This document shows, piece by piece, positions 27,199 through 36,711 of a stretch of DNA of 64,000 nucleotides. Below the pieces are notes generated by a model. It saw only the letters and a program-made list of their open reading frames with translations. It was not told where the DNA came from and did not search any database. Positions within the stretch are counted from its first letter, which is position 1. Every line of letters begins with the position of its first letter. The stretch is from Veronia pacifica (GTDB taxonomy: Bacteria > Pseudomonadota > Gammaproteobacteria > Enterobacterales > Vibrionaceae): contig NZ_LYBM01000002.1 of NCBI RefSeq assembly GCF_001707825.1, positions 62,001-126,000 on the forward strand. The letters are read 5' to 3'. Made by a program: the position numbers and the translations under genes.

Positions 27199-27214
27199 AG
27201 TGATGATAGTCACA
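27199..27214. promoter_or_regulatory. CRP site between nagB and nagE
   Basis: AGTGA-TGATAG-TCACA matches the CRP consensus TGTGA-N6-TCACA at all but one of ten positions. It is located between the two NagC operators, which agrees with catabolite control of GlcNAc use. Confidence 0.65.
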
Positions 27215-27226
27215 ATTGCCCACCTT

Positions 27227-27248
27227 TTAATTTGCGGGTCGAAATTAA
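27227..27248. promoter_or_regulatory. NagC operator, nagE side
   Basis: Perfect arms TTAATTT (27227-27233) and AAATTAA (27242-27248) with an 8-base spacer. Its centre is 94 bp from the centre of the nagB-side operator, about nine helical turns, suitable for cooperative binding and a DNA loop. Confidence 0.7.
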
Positions 27249-27335
27249 TCGCATACACTCCCAGTGGCCGCATGGGATGGGTAAAGCTCCCATGCTGCTG
27301 TAAAACACCGAGAAAATACATAGGGGGAATTTACG

Positions 27336-28895
27336 GTGAATATTCTTGGATATCTTCAAAGACTGGGTAAGGCACTCATGCTGCCAATCGCAGTCCTTCC
27401 AGTGGCAGGTCTGCTGCTGCGTCTGGGGCAGCCAGACGTTTTTGATATTCCGCTCATGGCTCAGGCTGGTGGTGCGATTTTTGATAATCTGCCTCTTCTT
27501 TTTGGCCTTGGTATAGCGACAGGCCTGTCAAAAGACGGTTCAGGTGCAGCGGCTCTGGCTGGTGCGGTTGCCTATTTCGTACTGACTGCAACTGCAGGAA
27601 CTGTCGATCCTACCGTTAAGATGACGTTCTTTGGCGGTATCATCGCAGGTATCATCGCAGGCCACTCTTACAACAGTTTCTACCAGACTCGCTTGCCTGA
27701 GTGGTTAGCGTTTTTCTCTGGAAAGCGTCTTGTACCTATCATGGCGGGCTTTTTCGCGCTGTTGATTGGTATTATTGCTGGTTATGTTTGGCCTGTAATT
27801 CAAAATGGACTGGATGCATTTGCGCATGCGGTTTCAAGCTCAGGTGCCATCGGTCAGTTCGCGTACGGTACGCTTAACCGTGCACTGATTCCAATTGGTC
27901 TTCACCACGTTCTCAACTCTTTCTTCTGGTTTGGCTTAGATACCTGTCAAGTTGTTAACGTACAGGCTGTTGCGGCTCTGAATGGTGCAACCCAGCTTTG
28001 TATTGACCCAGCAGTTGCTAAGCAACTGGCTGTTGGTCAGCCACATACCTTTGAATTTGCAAACTCAGTGAACCCAGAGATAACAACCGTTGTTAAAGAG
28101 GTGACTGAGACAATTAAGAACGGTGATATCAACCGCTTCTTTGGTGGTGACAAATCAGCGGGTACCTTCATGAACGGCTTCTTCCCGGTCATGATGTTTG
28201 GTTTGCCAGCTGCTGCACTTGCCATGTTCTTTGCTGCGCCAGCGAACAAGCGTGCACAGGTTGGTGGTGCGTTGTTCTCTGTTGCTCTGACCGCTTTCGT
28301 AACAGGTATTACAGAGCCACTTGAGTTCATGTTTGTATTCCTTGCACCTGCACTTTATGCACTGCATGCAGTCTTTACTGGTCTTTCACTAGTGATTGCG
28401 AACATGTTCGGTACTCTGCACGGATTCACGTTCTCTGCAGGATTGATTGATTTTGCACTGAACTGGGGACTGGCGACTAAACCGTTTACTCTGCTGTTAA
28501 TCGGCCTTGGCATGTTTGTCCTGTACTTTGTTACCTTCAGCGTAGCTATTCGTGCCTTTGACCTTAAGTCTCCGGGTCGTGAAGACGATGACGAAACTGC
28601 TAGCTCTGATGTAAAGAGCTCAGACAACGGTGAATTGGCGAAACAGTACCTGAAAGCCTTGGGTGGCCACGGTAACCTTAAATCAATTGATGCCTGTATT
28701 ACTCGTCTGCGCCTATCTCTGAACGATGCATCTGTCGTTGATGAGCGAGTGCTGAAAGCACTGGGTGCGAAAGGTGTTGTGAAGTTGGGTGAAAATAACC
28801 TCCAGGTTATCCTCGGCCCGCTGGCGGAAATTGTTGCTGGCGAAATGAAGAACATCGGTACAGGTGAAGACCTCACTGAAGTAAAACTCCCGTAA
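27336..28895 (+). CDS. nagE: PTS N-acetylglucosamine-specific IICB component
   Basis: A 519-residue transporter that brings in and phosphorylates GlcNAc. The membrane IIC domain (residues 1-400 about) contains PIGLHHVLNSFFWF and GITEPLEFMFVFLAP; the IIB domain at the C terminus has the phospho-cysteine site DACITRLRLSL. E. coli NagE (648 residues) has a fused IIA domain that is absent here, so a separate glucose-type IIA (Crr) must donate the phosphate. The GTG start at 27336 has a GGGGGA ribosome binding site. Repression by NagC and activation by CRP are expected from upstream sites. Confidence 0.95.
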   Translation: MNILGYLQRLGKALMLPIAVLPVAGLLLRLGQPDVFDIPLMAQAGGAIFDNLPLLFGLGIATGLSKDGSGAAALAGAVAYFVLTATAGTVDPTVKMTFFGGIIAGIIAGHSYNSFYQTRLPEWLAFFSGKRLVPIMAGFFALLIGIIAGYVWPVIQNGLDAFAHAVSSSGAIGQFAYGTLNRALIPIGLHHVLNSFFWFGLDTCQVVNVQAVAALNGATQLCIDPAVAKQLAVGQPHTFEFANSVNPEITTVVKEVTETIKNGDINRFFGGDKSAGTFMNGFFPVMMFGLPAAALAMFFAAPANKRAQVGGALFSVALTAFVTGITEPLEFMFVFLAPALYALHAVFTGLSLVIANMFGTLHGFTFSAGLIDFALNWGLATKPFTLLLIGLGMFVLYFVTFSVAIRAFDLKSPGREDDDETASSDVKSSDNGELAKQYLKALGGHGNLKSIDACITRLRLSLNDASVVDERVLKALGAKGVVKLGENNLQVILGPLAEIVAGEMKNIGTGEDLTEVKLP

Positions 28896-28923
28896 TTTAT
28901 TCATAAGTCGAAATAAATTACTC

Positions 28924-28952
28924 AGCCAGCCCTCGATGGGCTGGCTTTTTTT
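28924..28952 (+). terminator. Terminator of nagE
   Basis: AGCCAGCCC (28924-28932) and GGGCTGGCT (28938-28946) with a 5-base loop and a run of T. Confidence 0.92.
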
Positions 28953-29104
28953 ATGGTGTGAACAGAAGACGTTTGCACAAGAGCAAAACTTTTTTTGATA
29001 AATAAACAGAGGAAGTCACTCTAATGGTTGAGTAAAAGGTCGCAATCGTGGATCATTGGTGGTCACCAATTACATAATTCGGATATTCCCACGAGGTATT
29101 TTTG

Positions 29105-30775
29105 ATGAGTGAGTCTGAGGCTCGTCCGACCAACTTTATCCGTCAAATCATTGATAAAGATCTGGAAAGTGGTAAGCACACAACTATCCACACCCGTTTT
29201 CCGCCAGAGCCAAATGGTTACCTGCATATTGGCCATGCGAAATCTATCTGCCTGAACTTCGGCATTGCTCAGGACTATAAAGGCCTGTGTAACTTACGTT
29301 TCGATGATACTAACCCTGAGAAAGAAGATATCGAGTTCGTAGAGTCGATTAAAAATGACGTCAACTGGCTGGGTTTCGACTGGTCTGGTGAGATTTGTTA
29401 TTCTTCCGGTTATTTTGACCAGCTGTATTCATACGCTGTCGAGTTGATTGAAAAAGGGCTGGCTTACGTTGATGAGTTAAGCCCTGATGAGATCCGTGAA
29501 TATCGCGGCACTCTCAAAGAGCCCGGCAAAAACAGTCCATACCGTGATAGAGCGCCAGAAGAAAACCTGTCGCTGTTTGAGAAAATGCGCGACGGAGGCT
29601 TCGAGGAAGGCAAAGCTTGTCTTCGAGCCAAGATCGATATGGCATCTCCCTTCATGGTAATGCGTGATCCAGTGCTATATCGAGTGCGATTCGCCCATCA
29701 CCATCAGACCGGAGATAAGTGGTGCATCTATCCGATGTACGATTTTACTCACTGTATTTCTGATGCAATTGAAGGGATCACACACTCTCTTTGTACGCTT
29801 GAGTTTCAAGATAACCGTCGCCTGTACGATTGGGTCTTAGAAAACATTTCTATTGAGTGCACGCCGCATCAGTACGAGTTCAGCCGTCTTAATCTCGAAT
29901 ATACCGTGATGTCTAAGCGTAAGCTAAGTCAACTGGTTAGCGAGAATTTGGTGAATGGTTGGGATGACCCGCGTATGCCTACTGTTTCCGGTATGCGTCG
30001 CCGTGGCTATACACCAGCATCATTGCGTGAGTTTTGCCAACGAATTGGCGTGACAAAGCAGGACAACATTATTGAGATGGGATCTCTTGAATCCTGTGTC
30101 CGTGATGATTTGAATGAAAACGCGCCACGTGCAATGGCGGTGTTAGACCCTATCAAAGTAGTTATTGAAAACTACGAAGAGGGGAGTGTTGAAACACTGA
30201 CTGCACCTAATCACCCTAATAAACCAGACATGGGCTCACGTGAATTACCATTCAGTCGCGAGCTATGGATCGAGCGTGAGGACTTCCGAGAGGAAGCGAA
30301 TAAGAAATACAAACGTCTGGTACTGGGTAAAGAAGTTCGTCTACGTAATGCTTACGTGGTTAAGGCTGAACGCTGCGATAAGGACGAAGACGGCAACATT
30401 ACCACGATATACTGTTCCTACGACCCGGAGACGTTAGGTAAAGATCCTGCTGACGGTCGTAAAGTGAAGGGTGTGATTCATTGGGTGTCAGCTGATGCAG
30501 GTGTTGAGGCTGAATTCCGCCTCTACGATCGCCTTTTCACTGTACCAAACCCGGCTGCTGCTGAAGACTTTGCAACAACAATTAACCCTGATTCACTGGA
30601 AGTGAAACGTGGATTTGTTGAGCCTGGACTCAAAGCTGCAGAGGCTGAAAAAGGTTATCAATTCGAGCGTACTGGCTACTTCTGTGTCGACAGCAAAGAC
30701 AGTCAATCAGATAAATTGGTATTTAACCGCACTGTCGGTCTTCGTGATACTTGGGCCAAAATAGAGTCCAAATAA
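29105..30775 (+). CDS. glnS: Glutaminyl-tRNA synthetase
   Basis: A 556-residue class I synthetase charging tRNA-Gln. The HIGH signature appears as [14 protein letters not shown] and the KMSKS loop as VMSKRKLS. Length is nearly that of E. coli GlnS (554). The ATG at 29105 is chosen over the preceding TTG; GAGGT lies 7 bases upstream. Followed by a strong terminator shared with convergent fur. Confidence 0.96.
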   Translation: MSESEARPTNFIRQIIDKDLESGKHTTIHTRFPPEPNGYLHIGHAKSICLNFGIAQDYKGLCNLRFDDTNPEKEDIEFVESIKNDVNWLGFDWSGEICYSSGYFDQLYSYAVELIEKGLAYVDELSPDEIREYRGTLKEPGKNSPYRDRAPEENLSLFEKMRDGGFEEGKACLRAKIDMASPFMVMRDPVLYRVRFAHHHQTGDKWCIYPMYDFTHCISDAIEGITHSLCTLEFQDNRRLYDWVLENISIECTPHQYEFSRLNLEYTVMSKRKLSQLVSENLVNGWDDPRMPTVSGMRRRGYTPASLREFCQRIGVTKQDNIIEMGSLESCVRDDLNENAPRAMAVLDPIKVVIENYEEGSVETLTAPNHPNKPDMGSRELPFSRELWIEREDFREEANKKYKRLVLGKEVRLRNAYVVKAERCDKDEDGNITTIYCSYDPETLGKDPADGRKVKGVIHWVSADAGVEAEFRLYDRLFTVPNPAAAEDFATTINPDSLEVKRGFVEPGLKAAEAEKGYQFERTGYFCVDSKDSQSDKLVFNRTVGLRDTWAKIESK

Positions 30776-30789
30776 GAACGAATAGATAC

Positions 30790-30819
30790 AAAAAACCGGA
30801 GCTTTTGCTCCGGTTTTTT
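30790..30819. terminator. Bidirectional terminator between glnS and fur
   Basis: AAAAAACCGGAGC (30790-30802) and GCTCCGGTTTTTT (30807-30819) with a TTTT loop; T-runs are present in both directions. Confidence 0.92.
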
Positions 30820-30838
30820 TATTGCACTACGAAAAGGC

Positions 30839-31285
30839 TTATTTCTTGTCATGCAGGCTTGGATCAGCCTTACAGTCACCGTGTGCACAGACACCGTAAA
30901 GATAGAGGCTGTGATTCGTTAATTTAACGTTGTACTGGTGAGCAATCTCACGTTGACGCTGCTCAATGACTTCATCAGAGAATTCGATCACTTTGCCACA
31001 ATCCAGACACACCAGGTGGTCATGGTGATACTGTGTTGCCAGTTCAAATACGGATTTACCCCCTTCGAAATGGTGGCGCGTAACGATCCCTGCATCGTCG
31101 AACTGATTAAGAACACGATAGACTGTCGCCAGTCCGATTTCTTCACCAATATCAATCAGTTTTTTGTACAAATCTTCCGCGCTGATATGCTGACAATCTG
31201 GCTGTTGCAAAACTTCCAGGATTTTTAAACGAGGTAAAGTGACCTTTAAACCTGCATCTTTAAGTGCTTTGTTATTGTCGGACAT
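30839..31285 (-). CDS. fur: Ferric uptake regulator
   Basis: A 148-residue dimeric iron-responsive repressor. The winged helix (ISAEDLYKKL...GLATVYRVLNQF) is followed by the metal sites: HHFEGGKSVFEL, YHHDHLVCLDCGKVIEF (structural CxxC zinc cysteines) and the C-terminal GVCAHGDC pair. All ligands are present. It may act on feoA in this same window. The leader has a 10-bp direct repeat (31298-31307 and 31314-31323). Confidence 0.97.
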   Translation of the reverse strand: MSDNNKALKDAGLKVTLPRLKILEVLQQPDCQHISAEDLYKKLIDIGEEIGLATVYRVLNQFDDAGIVTRHHFEGGKSVFELATQYHHDHLVCLDCGKVIEFSDEVIEQRQREIAHQYNVKLTNHSLYLYGVCAHGDCKADPSLHDKK

Positions 31286-31631
31286 CTGGGATATTCCTAC
31301 TTTGTTACCTGGTTACTTTGTTAAAACAGGCAAAAAACATATGGGTAAACTAGCAATTAGCCTAACAAATGAATGCTATGTCTGCCAGTGGAGTATAGGA
31401 TTTACACGACGTTATTCATCGATTTGATTTAATCACAATTATTAATGCTCACTGAGCTCGCAAACTTATTAATTGGATAGCGGTAGTAATACAAATCTAA
31501 TGCCTAAGTTTTGACCTATTGTCATCGGTTGGTATCTGTTTGTCGGGGGTTCAGTGTCTATTTAGTCTGAAACTCATTAATTCGAGACACACTTATGTGA
31601 GGTGAGTGGTACTCATCTTGTTACGTGATAA
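31286..31631 (-). other. Intergenic region between fur and fldA with fur promoter candidates
   Basis: No gene seen. On the minus strand TATACT at 31397-31392 is the best -10 candidate for fur, implying a leader of about 100 bases; no good -35 accompanies it. TACTTTGTTA occurs twice in direct orientation 16 bases apart (plus-strand 31298 and 31314), close to the fur start. Confidence 0.35.
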
Positions 31632-31655
31632 AAAAACGCCATTTCTGGCGTTTTT
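31632..31655. terminator. Terminator of fldA
   Basis: AAAAACGCC (31632-31640) and GGCGTTTTT (31647-31655) with a 6-base loop lie just after the fldA stop on the minus strand; the hairpin could stop transcription from both sides. Confidence 0.85.
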
Positions 31656-31669
31656 AAGCAACGAAATGC

Positions 31670-32197
31670 TTAGCCTTCTAGTTCAGCAAGGCACATTTCT
31701 TCATGGATTTGTTTTACCCATGCTGCAACTCGCTCGTCAGTCAATTCAGGCTGGCGGTCCTCATCAACACAAAGGCCAACAAAGCTACCATCCTCAACCA
31801 ATGCTTTCGATGCTTCAAATTCGTAACCATCGGTAGACGTATGACCAATAATGGTACCGCCTTTGGTTTCTACGATATCTCTGACCGTACCCATGGCATC
31901 ACAGAAATATTCTGAGTAATCTTCTTGGTCACCACAACCAAAGATTGCCACAAGTTTTGTTGAGAAATCAATCTGCTCTAGTTCAGGGAAGAAGTCATCC
32001 CAGTCGCACTGCGCTTCACCATAATACCAGGTCGGGATACCTAGCAGTAGCAAATCGAAGTTATCGATATCTTCTTTACTACTCTTCGCTATGTCCTGTA
32101 CATGGACCAGATCTTTACTCAGTTGTTTTTGAATCATCTTAGCAATGGCTTCAGTGTTACCTGTATCACTACCAAAGAAGAGACCTACGCTTGTCAT
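31670..32197 (-). CDS. fldA: Flavodoxin
   Basis: A 175-residue long-chain flavodoxin, an FMN electron carrier. The phosphate-binding loop GSDTGNTEAIAKMI is at the N terminus, and the flavin-stacking regions PTWYYGEAQCDWD and GCGDQEDYSEYFCDAMG follow. Length matches E. coli FldA (176). The fur-fldA adjacency is typical for vibrios and enterobacteria. Confidence 0.97.
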   Translation of the reverse strand: MTSVGLFFGSDTGNTEAIAKMIQKQLSKDLVHVQDIAKSSKEDIDNFDLLLLGIPTWYYGEAQCDWDDFFPELEQIDFSTKLVAIFGCGDQEDYSEYFCDAMGTVRDIVETKGGTIIGHTSTDGYEFEASKALVEDGSFVGLCVDEDRQPELTDERVAAWVKQIHEEMCLAELEG

Positions 32198-32316
32198 ATT
32201 TTACGATACCCGTTTAATTTGTTATGTGGGCAACAATATGAGTAACCCACTCGAATCTGGGATAATGAACTTTACGTCATTGTCTATGTATTTGAGGACA
32301 AGGCTCATTGTTATCA

Positions 32317-32538
32317 TCAGCCAATGCCTGCACCTTCCCAAAAAATTTGGATAACGCCTTTTGCGATAAAACCGGCGCACCCAAGGAAAAGTACCAGCCA
32401 AACAATACGTCGGCCAAATGGAGGTACTTCTCCTGTATTTAACACGTCCTTGATGGCCATACCAATAAAAAAGAAGATGCTTGCGAAGAGCAAGTCCAAT
32501 CCAATTTTTTCGAGCAATGCATAATGCTCGTATAGCAT
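32317..32538 (-). CDS. DUF2788 family small membrane protein
   Basis: A 73-residue protein with two hydrophobic helices (about residues 14-32 and 45-63) separated by a short basic loop NTGEVPPFGRRI. This pattern matches DUF2788, a conserved vibrio family of unknown role often found near fldA. The ATG at 32538 has GGGAG 7 bases upstream. A different overlapping frame on the same strand is longer but has no conserved features and is rejected. Confidence 0.75.
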   Translation of the reverse strand: MLYEHYALLEKIGLDLLFASIFFFIGMAIKDVLNTGEVPPFGRRIVWLVLFLGCAGFIAKGVIQIFWEGAGIG

Positions 32539-32607
32539 CGACCATCTCCCTACGGTCTTTATCAGAGGCTAAAATATATCACAAAGAGTGAGCCGCTGTT
32601 AACGTGA

Positions 32608-33372
32608 TCAGTTTTGTAGAAAGCGATTAATCACACGGCTCACTGTTTCAGGTTTCTCAGCGTGTAGCCAGTGACCAGTATTCGCGATCACATGCGCCTT
32701 AGCGTTAGGGAATGCTTTCTCTATATTCGCTTTGTGCTGTTGGGTGATGTAAGGAGAATCACCCCCTTTTAAAAACAATGTGTTGCCGTTATACACGGCG
32801 TCAATGCTCCAACCCATGATCTCAGCGTAGCCCTGCTCTAAGTTTTCAATATTGAAGCGAAATGTGAAATCTCCTTGTGATGTTTTAGCGAGAGACTTCA
32901 TCAAAAACTGAATTATCCCAGGGTCGACGATGTAGTTTTGTAAAATGTCTTGAGCGTCTTTCCTTGAGGACAAAACTTCGTTACGAGCAGCATTGAGTCC
33001 GCGGAAGACAGCCTCATGCATGTTGTGAGTGTAAGCAATGGGGGCGATGTCAATTACTATTAATTGCTCCACAAGCTCAGAATATCGTAAAGCCACAGCC
33101 ATTCCGACTTTTCCACCCATTGAGTGTCCAATAACCGTCACTTTTGATATTTTTTGCTGTGCAAGAAACTGAACAACGATCTCGGATTGATGTTGATAAC
33201 TGACATCGGGATCGTGCGGCGAAAGGCCGTGATTAGGCAAATCAATTTGAAAAACCTGAAATGTTTTTGCTAACTCTCGGGCAATACCGCCAAGGTTTCC
33301 AAGGTCGCCGAAGAGGCCGTGAATCAACAGAACAGGTTGCCCGGTTCCCTGTACTTTGAAATTCAAAAACAC
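32608..33372 (-). CDS. ybfF: Alpha/beta hydrolase, YbfF-type esterase
   Basis: A 254-residue cytoplasmic alpha/beta-hydrolase. The oxyanion region is LLIHGLFGDLGNLG, the nucleophile elbow VIGHSMGGKV (Ser), the Asp is likely in the KGGDSPYI region and the catalytic His in NTGHWLHAEKPE. Closest described relative is E. coli YbfF, an esterase active on acyl-CoA-like esters. It is divergent from seqA with only about 90 bases between starts, as in E. coli. Confidence 0.88.
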   Translation of the reverse strand: MFLNFKVQGTGQPVLLIHGLFGDLGNLGGIARELAKTFQVFQIDLPNHGLSPHDPDVSYQHQSEIVVQFLAQQKISKVTVIGHSMGGKVGMAVALRYSELVEQLIVIDIAPIAYTHNMHEAVFRGLNAARNEVLSSRKDAQDILQNYIVDPGIIQFLMKSLAKTSQGDFTFRFNIENLEQGYAEIMGWSIDAVYNGNTLFLKGGDSPYITQQHKANIEKAFPNAKAHVIANTGHWLHAEKPETVSRVINRFLQN

Positions 33373-33460
33373 GATTGTTTTCTCTCATAATGAATGCTTT
33401 GTCGTAGAGTATACCTTCCTAACTCTGTATAATCCTCAGGTGAATGATAAACAGGACACG

Positions 33461-34018
33461 ATGATCAAAACGATGAAGACAATTGAGGTTGATGAAGAAA
33501 TATACCGCTACATTGCCAGCCAAACCCAGCATATAGGCGAAAGCGCGTCTGACATATTGCGCCGCTTGTTGATGGCCCCTAAGAATGAACAAGTACTGGC
33601 TGCAACCCCGGCAAACTCTTCTCGTTCGCAAGGCATTGTTGTAAGCAAAGATGCTGGCAAAAATGGCGCAGTTGATCGTGTAAAAGAAATGCGTTCGCTG
33701 TTGATCTCGGATGAATTTGCGTCTCAAGAGAAAGCGATTGGACGATTCATGATGGTACTGTCAACATTGTATCGCATAGACAGCCATAGTTTTTCCGATG
33801 CAGCCGCGCTGAAGGGCCGCACACGAGTGTATTTTGCAGATAATGAGAAAACACTGCTCGATAGTGGAAAAACCACCAAGCCTAAACATATCCCAGATAC
33901 CCCGTTCTGGGTTATCACCAATACTAACACCGGACGAAAACGTCAGATGGTAGAGCAGCTCATGGCTAAGATGGGCTTTGCTAGCGATATCACTGAAAAA
34001 GTTGCGGGTGAAATTTAA
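33461..34018 (+). CDS. seqA: Negative modulator of replication initiation SeqA
   Basis: A 185-residue protein that binds hemimethylated GATC sites, sequesters oriC and limits re-initiation. The N-terminal oligomerisation domain [18 protein letters not shown] and the linker to the C-terminal DNA-binding domain ([34 protein letters not shown]) are clear. E. coli SeqA starts at the MKTIEV methionine (33473 here), but AGGA at 33453-33456 better serves the ATG at 33461, which adds four residues. Either start is plausible. Followed closely by pgm as in E. coli. Confidence 0.93.
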   Translation: MIKTMKTIEVDEEIYRYIASQTQHIGESASDILRRLLMAPKNEQVLAATPANSSRSQGIVVSKDAGKNGAVDRVKEMRSLLISDEFASQEKAIGRFMMVLSTLYRIDSHSFSDAAALKGRTRVYFADNEKTLLDSGKTTKPKHIPDTPFWVITNTNTGRKRQMVEQLMAKMGFASDITEKVAGEI

Positions 34019-34055
34019 TAATATAAAAATTCCGATAGAAAGGATGTCTTCTAAT

Positions 34056-35702
34056 ATGGCTAGTTTTCCTCGTGCGGGTCAGGCTGCTCAGCAGCAGGAC
34101 CTGTACAATATTCCTTTGCTTGTTGCTAATTACTTTCAGATCCAGCCTGAACCTGAGAATACCCTTCATCGGGTAGCATTTGGCACCTCGGGCCACCGTG
34201 GTTGTGCTGATAAGGCAACATTTAACCAACACCATATCTGGGCTATTGCTCAAGCGGTCGCAGAAATCCGTGCTGAGCGCGGAATAGAGGGGCCATTATA
34301 TGTCGGCAAAGATACGCATGCTCTCTCTGAGCCTGCGTTTTGTTCCGTATTAGAGGTGTTGATCGCTAATGGTGTTGAAGTCATCGCTCAGGAAGCAGGC
34401 GGCTACACGCCAACGCCCGGAATTTCCCATGCCATTCTGAATTACAACCGTCAGCACGATAAACAGGCTGACGGGATTGTGATCACTCCTTCTCACAATC
34501 CACCACAAGACGGTGGCATTAAATACAATCCTCCTCACGGTGGACCAGCAGAAGGGGAGTTTACAACCGCAATTGAAAATCGAGCCAATCAATTGATTGC
34601 CGATGGTCTGCGTGAAGTAAGGCGTTTACCGTTACAAGATGCAAAAGACAGTGACCTGTTCGTGGAACAGGATTTGGTCATGCCATACGTATCAGAACTG
34701 ACAGATGTCATTAACTTTGATGCTATTAAGCAGGCTGGTCTTAAACTTGCCGTTGACCCATTAGGTGGCTCGGGTATTGACTACTGGCATGCGATTGCCC
34801 ACCACTTTGATTTAGACATCACATTGGTTAATCAGGCTGTCGATCCATCGTTCCGGTTTATGAGTCTGGACAAAGATGGCGTGATCCGAATGGATTGCTC
34901 GTCACCTTATGCGATGGCGGGTCTTCTGAGCTACAAAGATGATTACGACCTTGCCTTTGGTAACGATCCTGATTTCGATCGTCATGGCATTGTTACTCCT
35001 TTTGGATTGATGAACCCTAATCACTACCTTGCAGTGTGTATTGATTACCTGTACCGCCACCGCGACGGATGGTCACAAGACGTTGCTGTCGGCAAGACAT
35101 TGGTATCAAGTGCCATCATCGACAAAGTGGTTGAAGACTTGGGTCGTGAGCTTTGCGAGGTTCCAGTAGGTTTTAAGTGGTTTGTTGATGGCTTGTATAA
35201 CGGCAAACTTGGCTTCGGCGGTGAAGAGAGTGCTGGAGCGTCTTTCCTTCGCAAAGACGGCACCCCATGGTCAACCGATAAAGATGGCATTCTTCTTTGT
35301 CTGTTGGCGGCGGAGATCACTGCAGTAACTGGTAAAAATCCTCAGCAGTATTATGACGAACTTGCTCAGAAGCATGGTTCATCGAGCTATAACCGTATTC
35401 AGGCAGTGGCTAACGTCGAACAGAAAGCAGTACTCAGCAAACTTTCACCAGAAATGGTGACTGCCGATACGCTGGCAGGCGACACAATTACTGCGAAGCT
35501 GACTCATGCCTCTGGTAATGGAGCAGCTATCGGTGGTCTTAAAGTGACTACCGATTTTGGCTGGTTCGCCGCTCGTCCGTCGGGCACTGAAGATATCTAC
35601 AAAATTTATTGCGAGAGTTTTAAAGGTTCAGAGCATTTAGCAAAGATAGAGCAGGAAGCACAATTGATTGTCAGCGCCGTGTTTGAAGACGCAGGCCTGT
35701 AA
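34056..35702 (+). CDS. pgm: Phosphoglucomutase, alpha-D-glucose-specific
   Basis: A 548-residue enzyme interconverting glucose-1-P and glucose-6-P. The catalytic phospho-serine is in [12 protein letters not shown], the metal-binding loop is NDPDFDRHG, sugar-specificity loop [10 protein letters not shown], and phosphate-binding loop [15 protein letters not shown]. The ATG at 34056 gives [16 protein letters not shown], matching E. coli Pgm (546 residues). An in-frame ATG 12 bases earlier overlaps the likely ribosome binding site AAAGGA. seqA-pgm adjacency suggests an operon. Confidence 0.95.
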   Translation: MASFPRAGQAAQQQDLYNIPLLVANYFQIQPEPENTLHRVAFGTSGHRGCADKATFNQHHIWAIAQAVAEIRAERGIEGPLYVGKDTHALSEPAFCSVLEVLIANGVEVIAQEAGGYTPTPGISHAILNYNRQHDKQADGIVITPSHNPPQDGGIKYNPPHGGPAEGEFTTAIENRANQLIADGLREVRRLPLQDAKDSDLFVEQDLVMPYVSELTDVINFDAIKQAGLKLAVDPLGGSGIDYWHAIAHHFDLDITLVNQAVDPSFRFMSLDKDGVIRMDCSSPYAMAGLLSYKDDYDLAFGNDPDFDRHGIVTPFGLMNPNHYLAVCIDYLYRHRDGWSQDVAVGKTLVSSAIIDKVVEDLGRELCEVPVGFKWFVDGLYNGKLGFGGEESAGASFLRKDGTPWSTDKDGILLCLLAAEITAVTGKNPQQYYDELAQKHGSSSYNRIQAVANVEQKAVLSKLSPEMVTADTLAGDTITAKLTHASGNGAAIGGLKVTTDFGWFAARPSGTEDIYKIYCESFKGSEHLAKIEQEAQLIVSAVFEDAGL

Positions 35703-35745
35703 TCTTCCAGTATTCTTCGTATAAGTAAGTTTACTGAACACTAAT

Positions 35746-35770
35746 AAGGCCGCCATTTTGGCGGCTTTGT
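35746..35770. terminator. Terminator between pgm and the convergent DUF1853 gene
   Basis: GCCGCC (35749-35754) pairs with GGCGGC (35760-35765), flanked by A-rich and T-rich sides that lengthen the stem. It lies between two convergent genes. Confidence 0.7.
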
Positions 35771-35783
35771 CGTTCAGTTACGG

Positions 35784-36554
35784 TTAACTATCAGGCCAGT
35801 TATCTGGAACAACGAACCAGTGCTTTCCTTGTTCATCAATTAAGTGCTGCGCGCGCTGAACAGGCTTAATCTGATTTCCTTCTATTGTGGGAAGTGTTTC
35901 CGGATCTGGAGAGCACATCCATTGCCCGCGTGATAGGAGAGAGTAAACCGCGTTATCTGGCAATTGATGGTTCCAGCACCAATATCCCTGTATTGCCTCA
36001 TTCCGCGCTATCTCGTGTGATATATGTGTCTCTTCCAACCAAGGATTGATATACAGTCTTCCTTGCATGAGTAATTTATGTTGCGTGGGTACAAGGTCAG
36101 GAAACTGTTGTTGGAACACAGTCGTCGTCGATAATGCCAGTTGGTGGTCTACCATTTTCTCTTGCTTTTTTGCTAGTGTATCTTTTGCATTAGGGCCAAA
36201 CCATTGCTTGTCATAAGCAAGATAGAATTTTACCGCCACCTCCCAGTGTTCGAGCTCACCGGTATCACTTTTGACGAGAAAATCCACTGAGCCCAGAGTT
36301 TTTCCATCAGCATTAAGTTGAATTTCTTCCGCAATCAGTTGATAGCTAGGGTGGCTGAGCAGTGCATGTTTAAGCAGCCATTGATAGTAAAAGCCGATGC
36401 GATGCCCACCATCGTATTCTAAACCTTGTGGGCATTTCATCGCTTCTACCCAAAATAAGTCAGGTACTTGAAGACGTGCAGGTAATTTGAGTAATTGTGG
36501 TGCTTGTCTTAGCCATTCGAAGTCTCTTTGGCTTTGCTGCTTGTCAGAAAACAT
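35784..36554 (-). CDS. DUF1853 family protein
   Basis: A 256-residue soluble protein. The DUF1853 features are FYYQWLLKHAL, EEIQLNADGKTLGSVDFLV and HWEVAVKFYLAY, which together look like a PD-(D/E)xK-type nuclease core (Asp in SVDFLV, Glu and Lys in HWEVAVKF); this nuclease idea is my inference from the motif spacing. No function is established to my knowledge. It stands alone between pgm and ybgI. Confidence 0.75.
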   Translation of the reverse strand: MFSDKQQSQRDFEWLRQAPQLLKLPARLQVPDLFWVEAMKCPQGLEYDGGHRIGFYYQWLLKHALLSHPSYQLIAEEIQLNADGKTLGSVDFLVKSDTGELEHWEVAVKFYLAYDKQWFGPNAKDTLAKKQEKMVDHQLALSTTTVFQQQFPDLVPTQHKLLMQGRLYINPWLEETHISHEIARNEAIQGYWCWNHQLPDNAVYSLLSRGQWMCSPDPETLPTIEGNQIKPVQRAQHLIDEQGKHWFVVPDNWPDS

Positions 36555-36711
36555 GAGTTCCTTTATTCATTTTAATCGATTGTATCTGATTTTTTTTAAG
36601 CGAAGTTCTAAACACTCTGATGAATGGATATGAGCTTTACGCCTCAAATCAACCCGCTAGAATAACGATATTTACTCCATATACGAGTTGATATTACTCA
36701 GGGAAATAACG

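Noticed and set aside
32222-32545. A 107-codon minus-strand frame overlapping the DUF2788 gene
   Set aside because: The shorter DUF2788 frame has a proper ribosome binding site and matches a known family; the longer frame has no conserved features.
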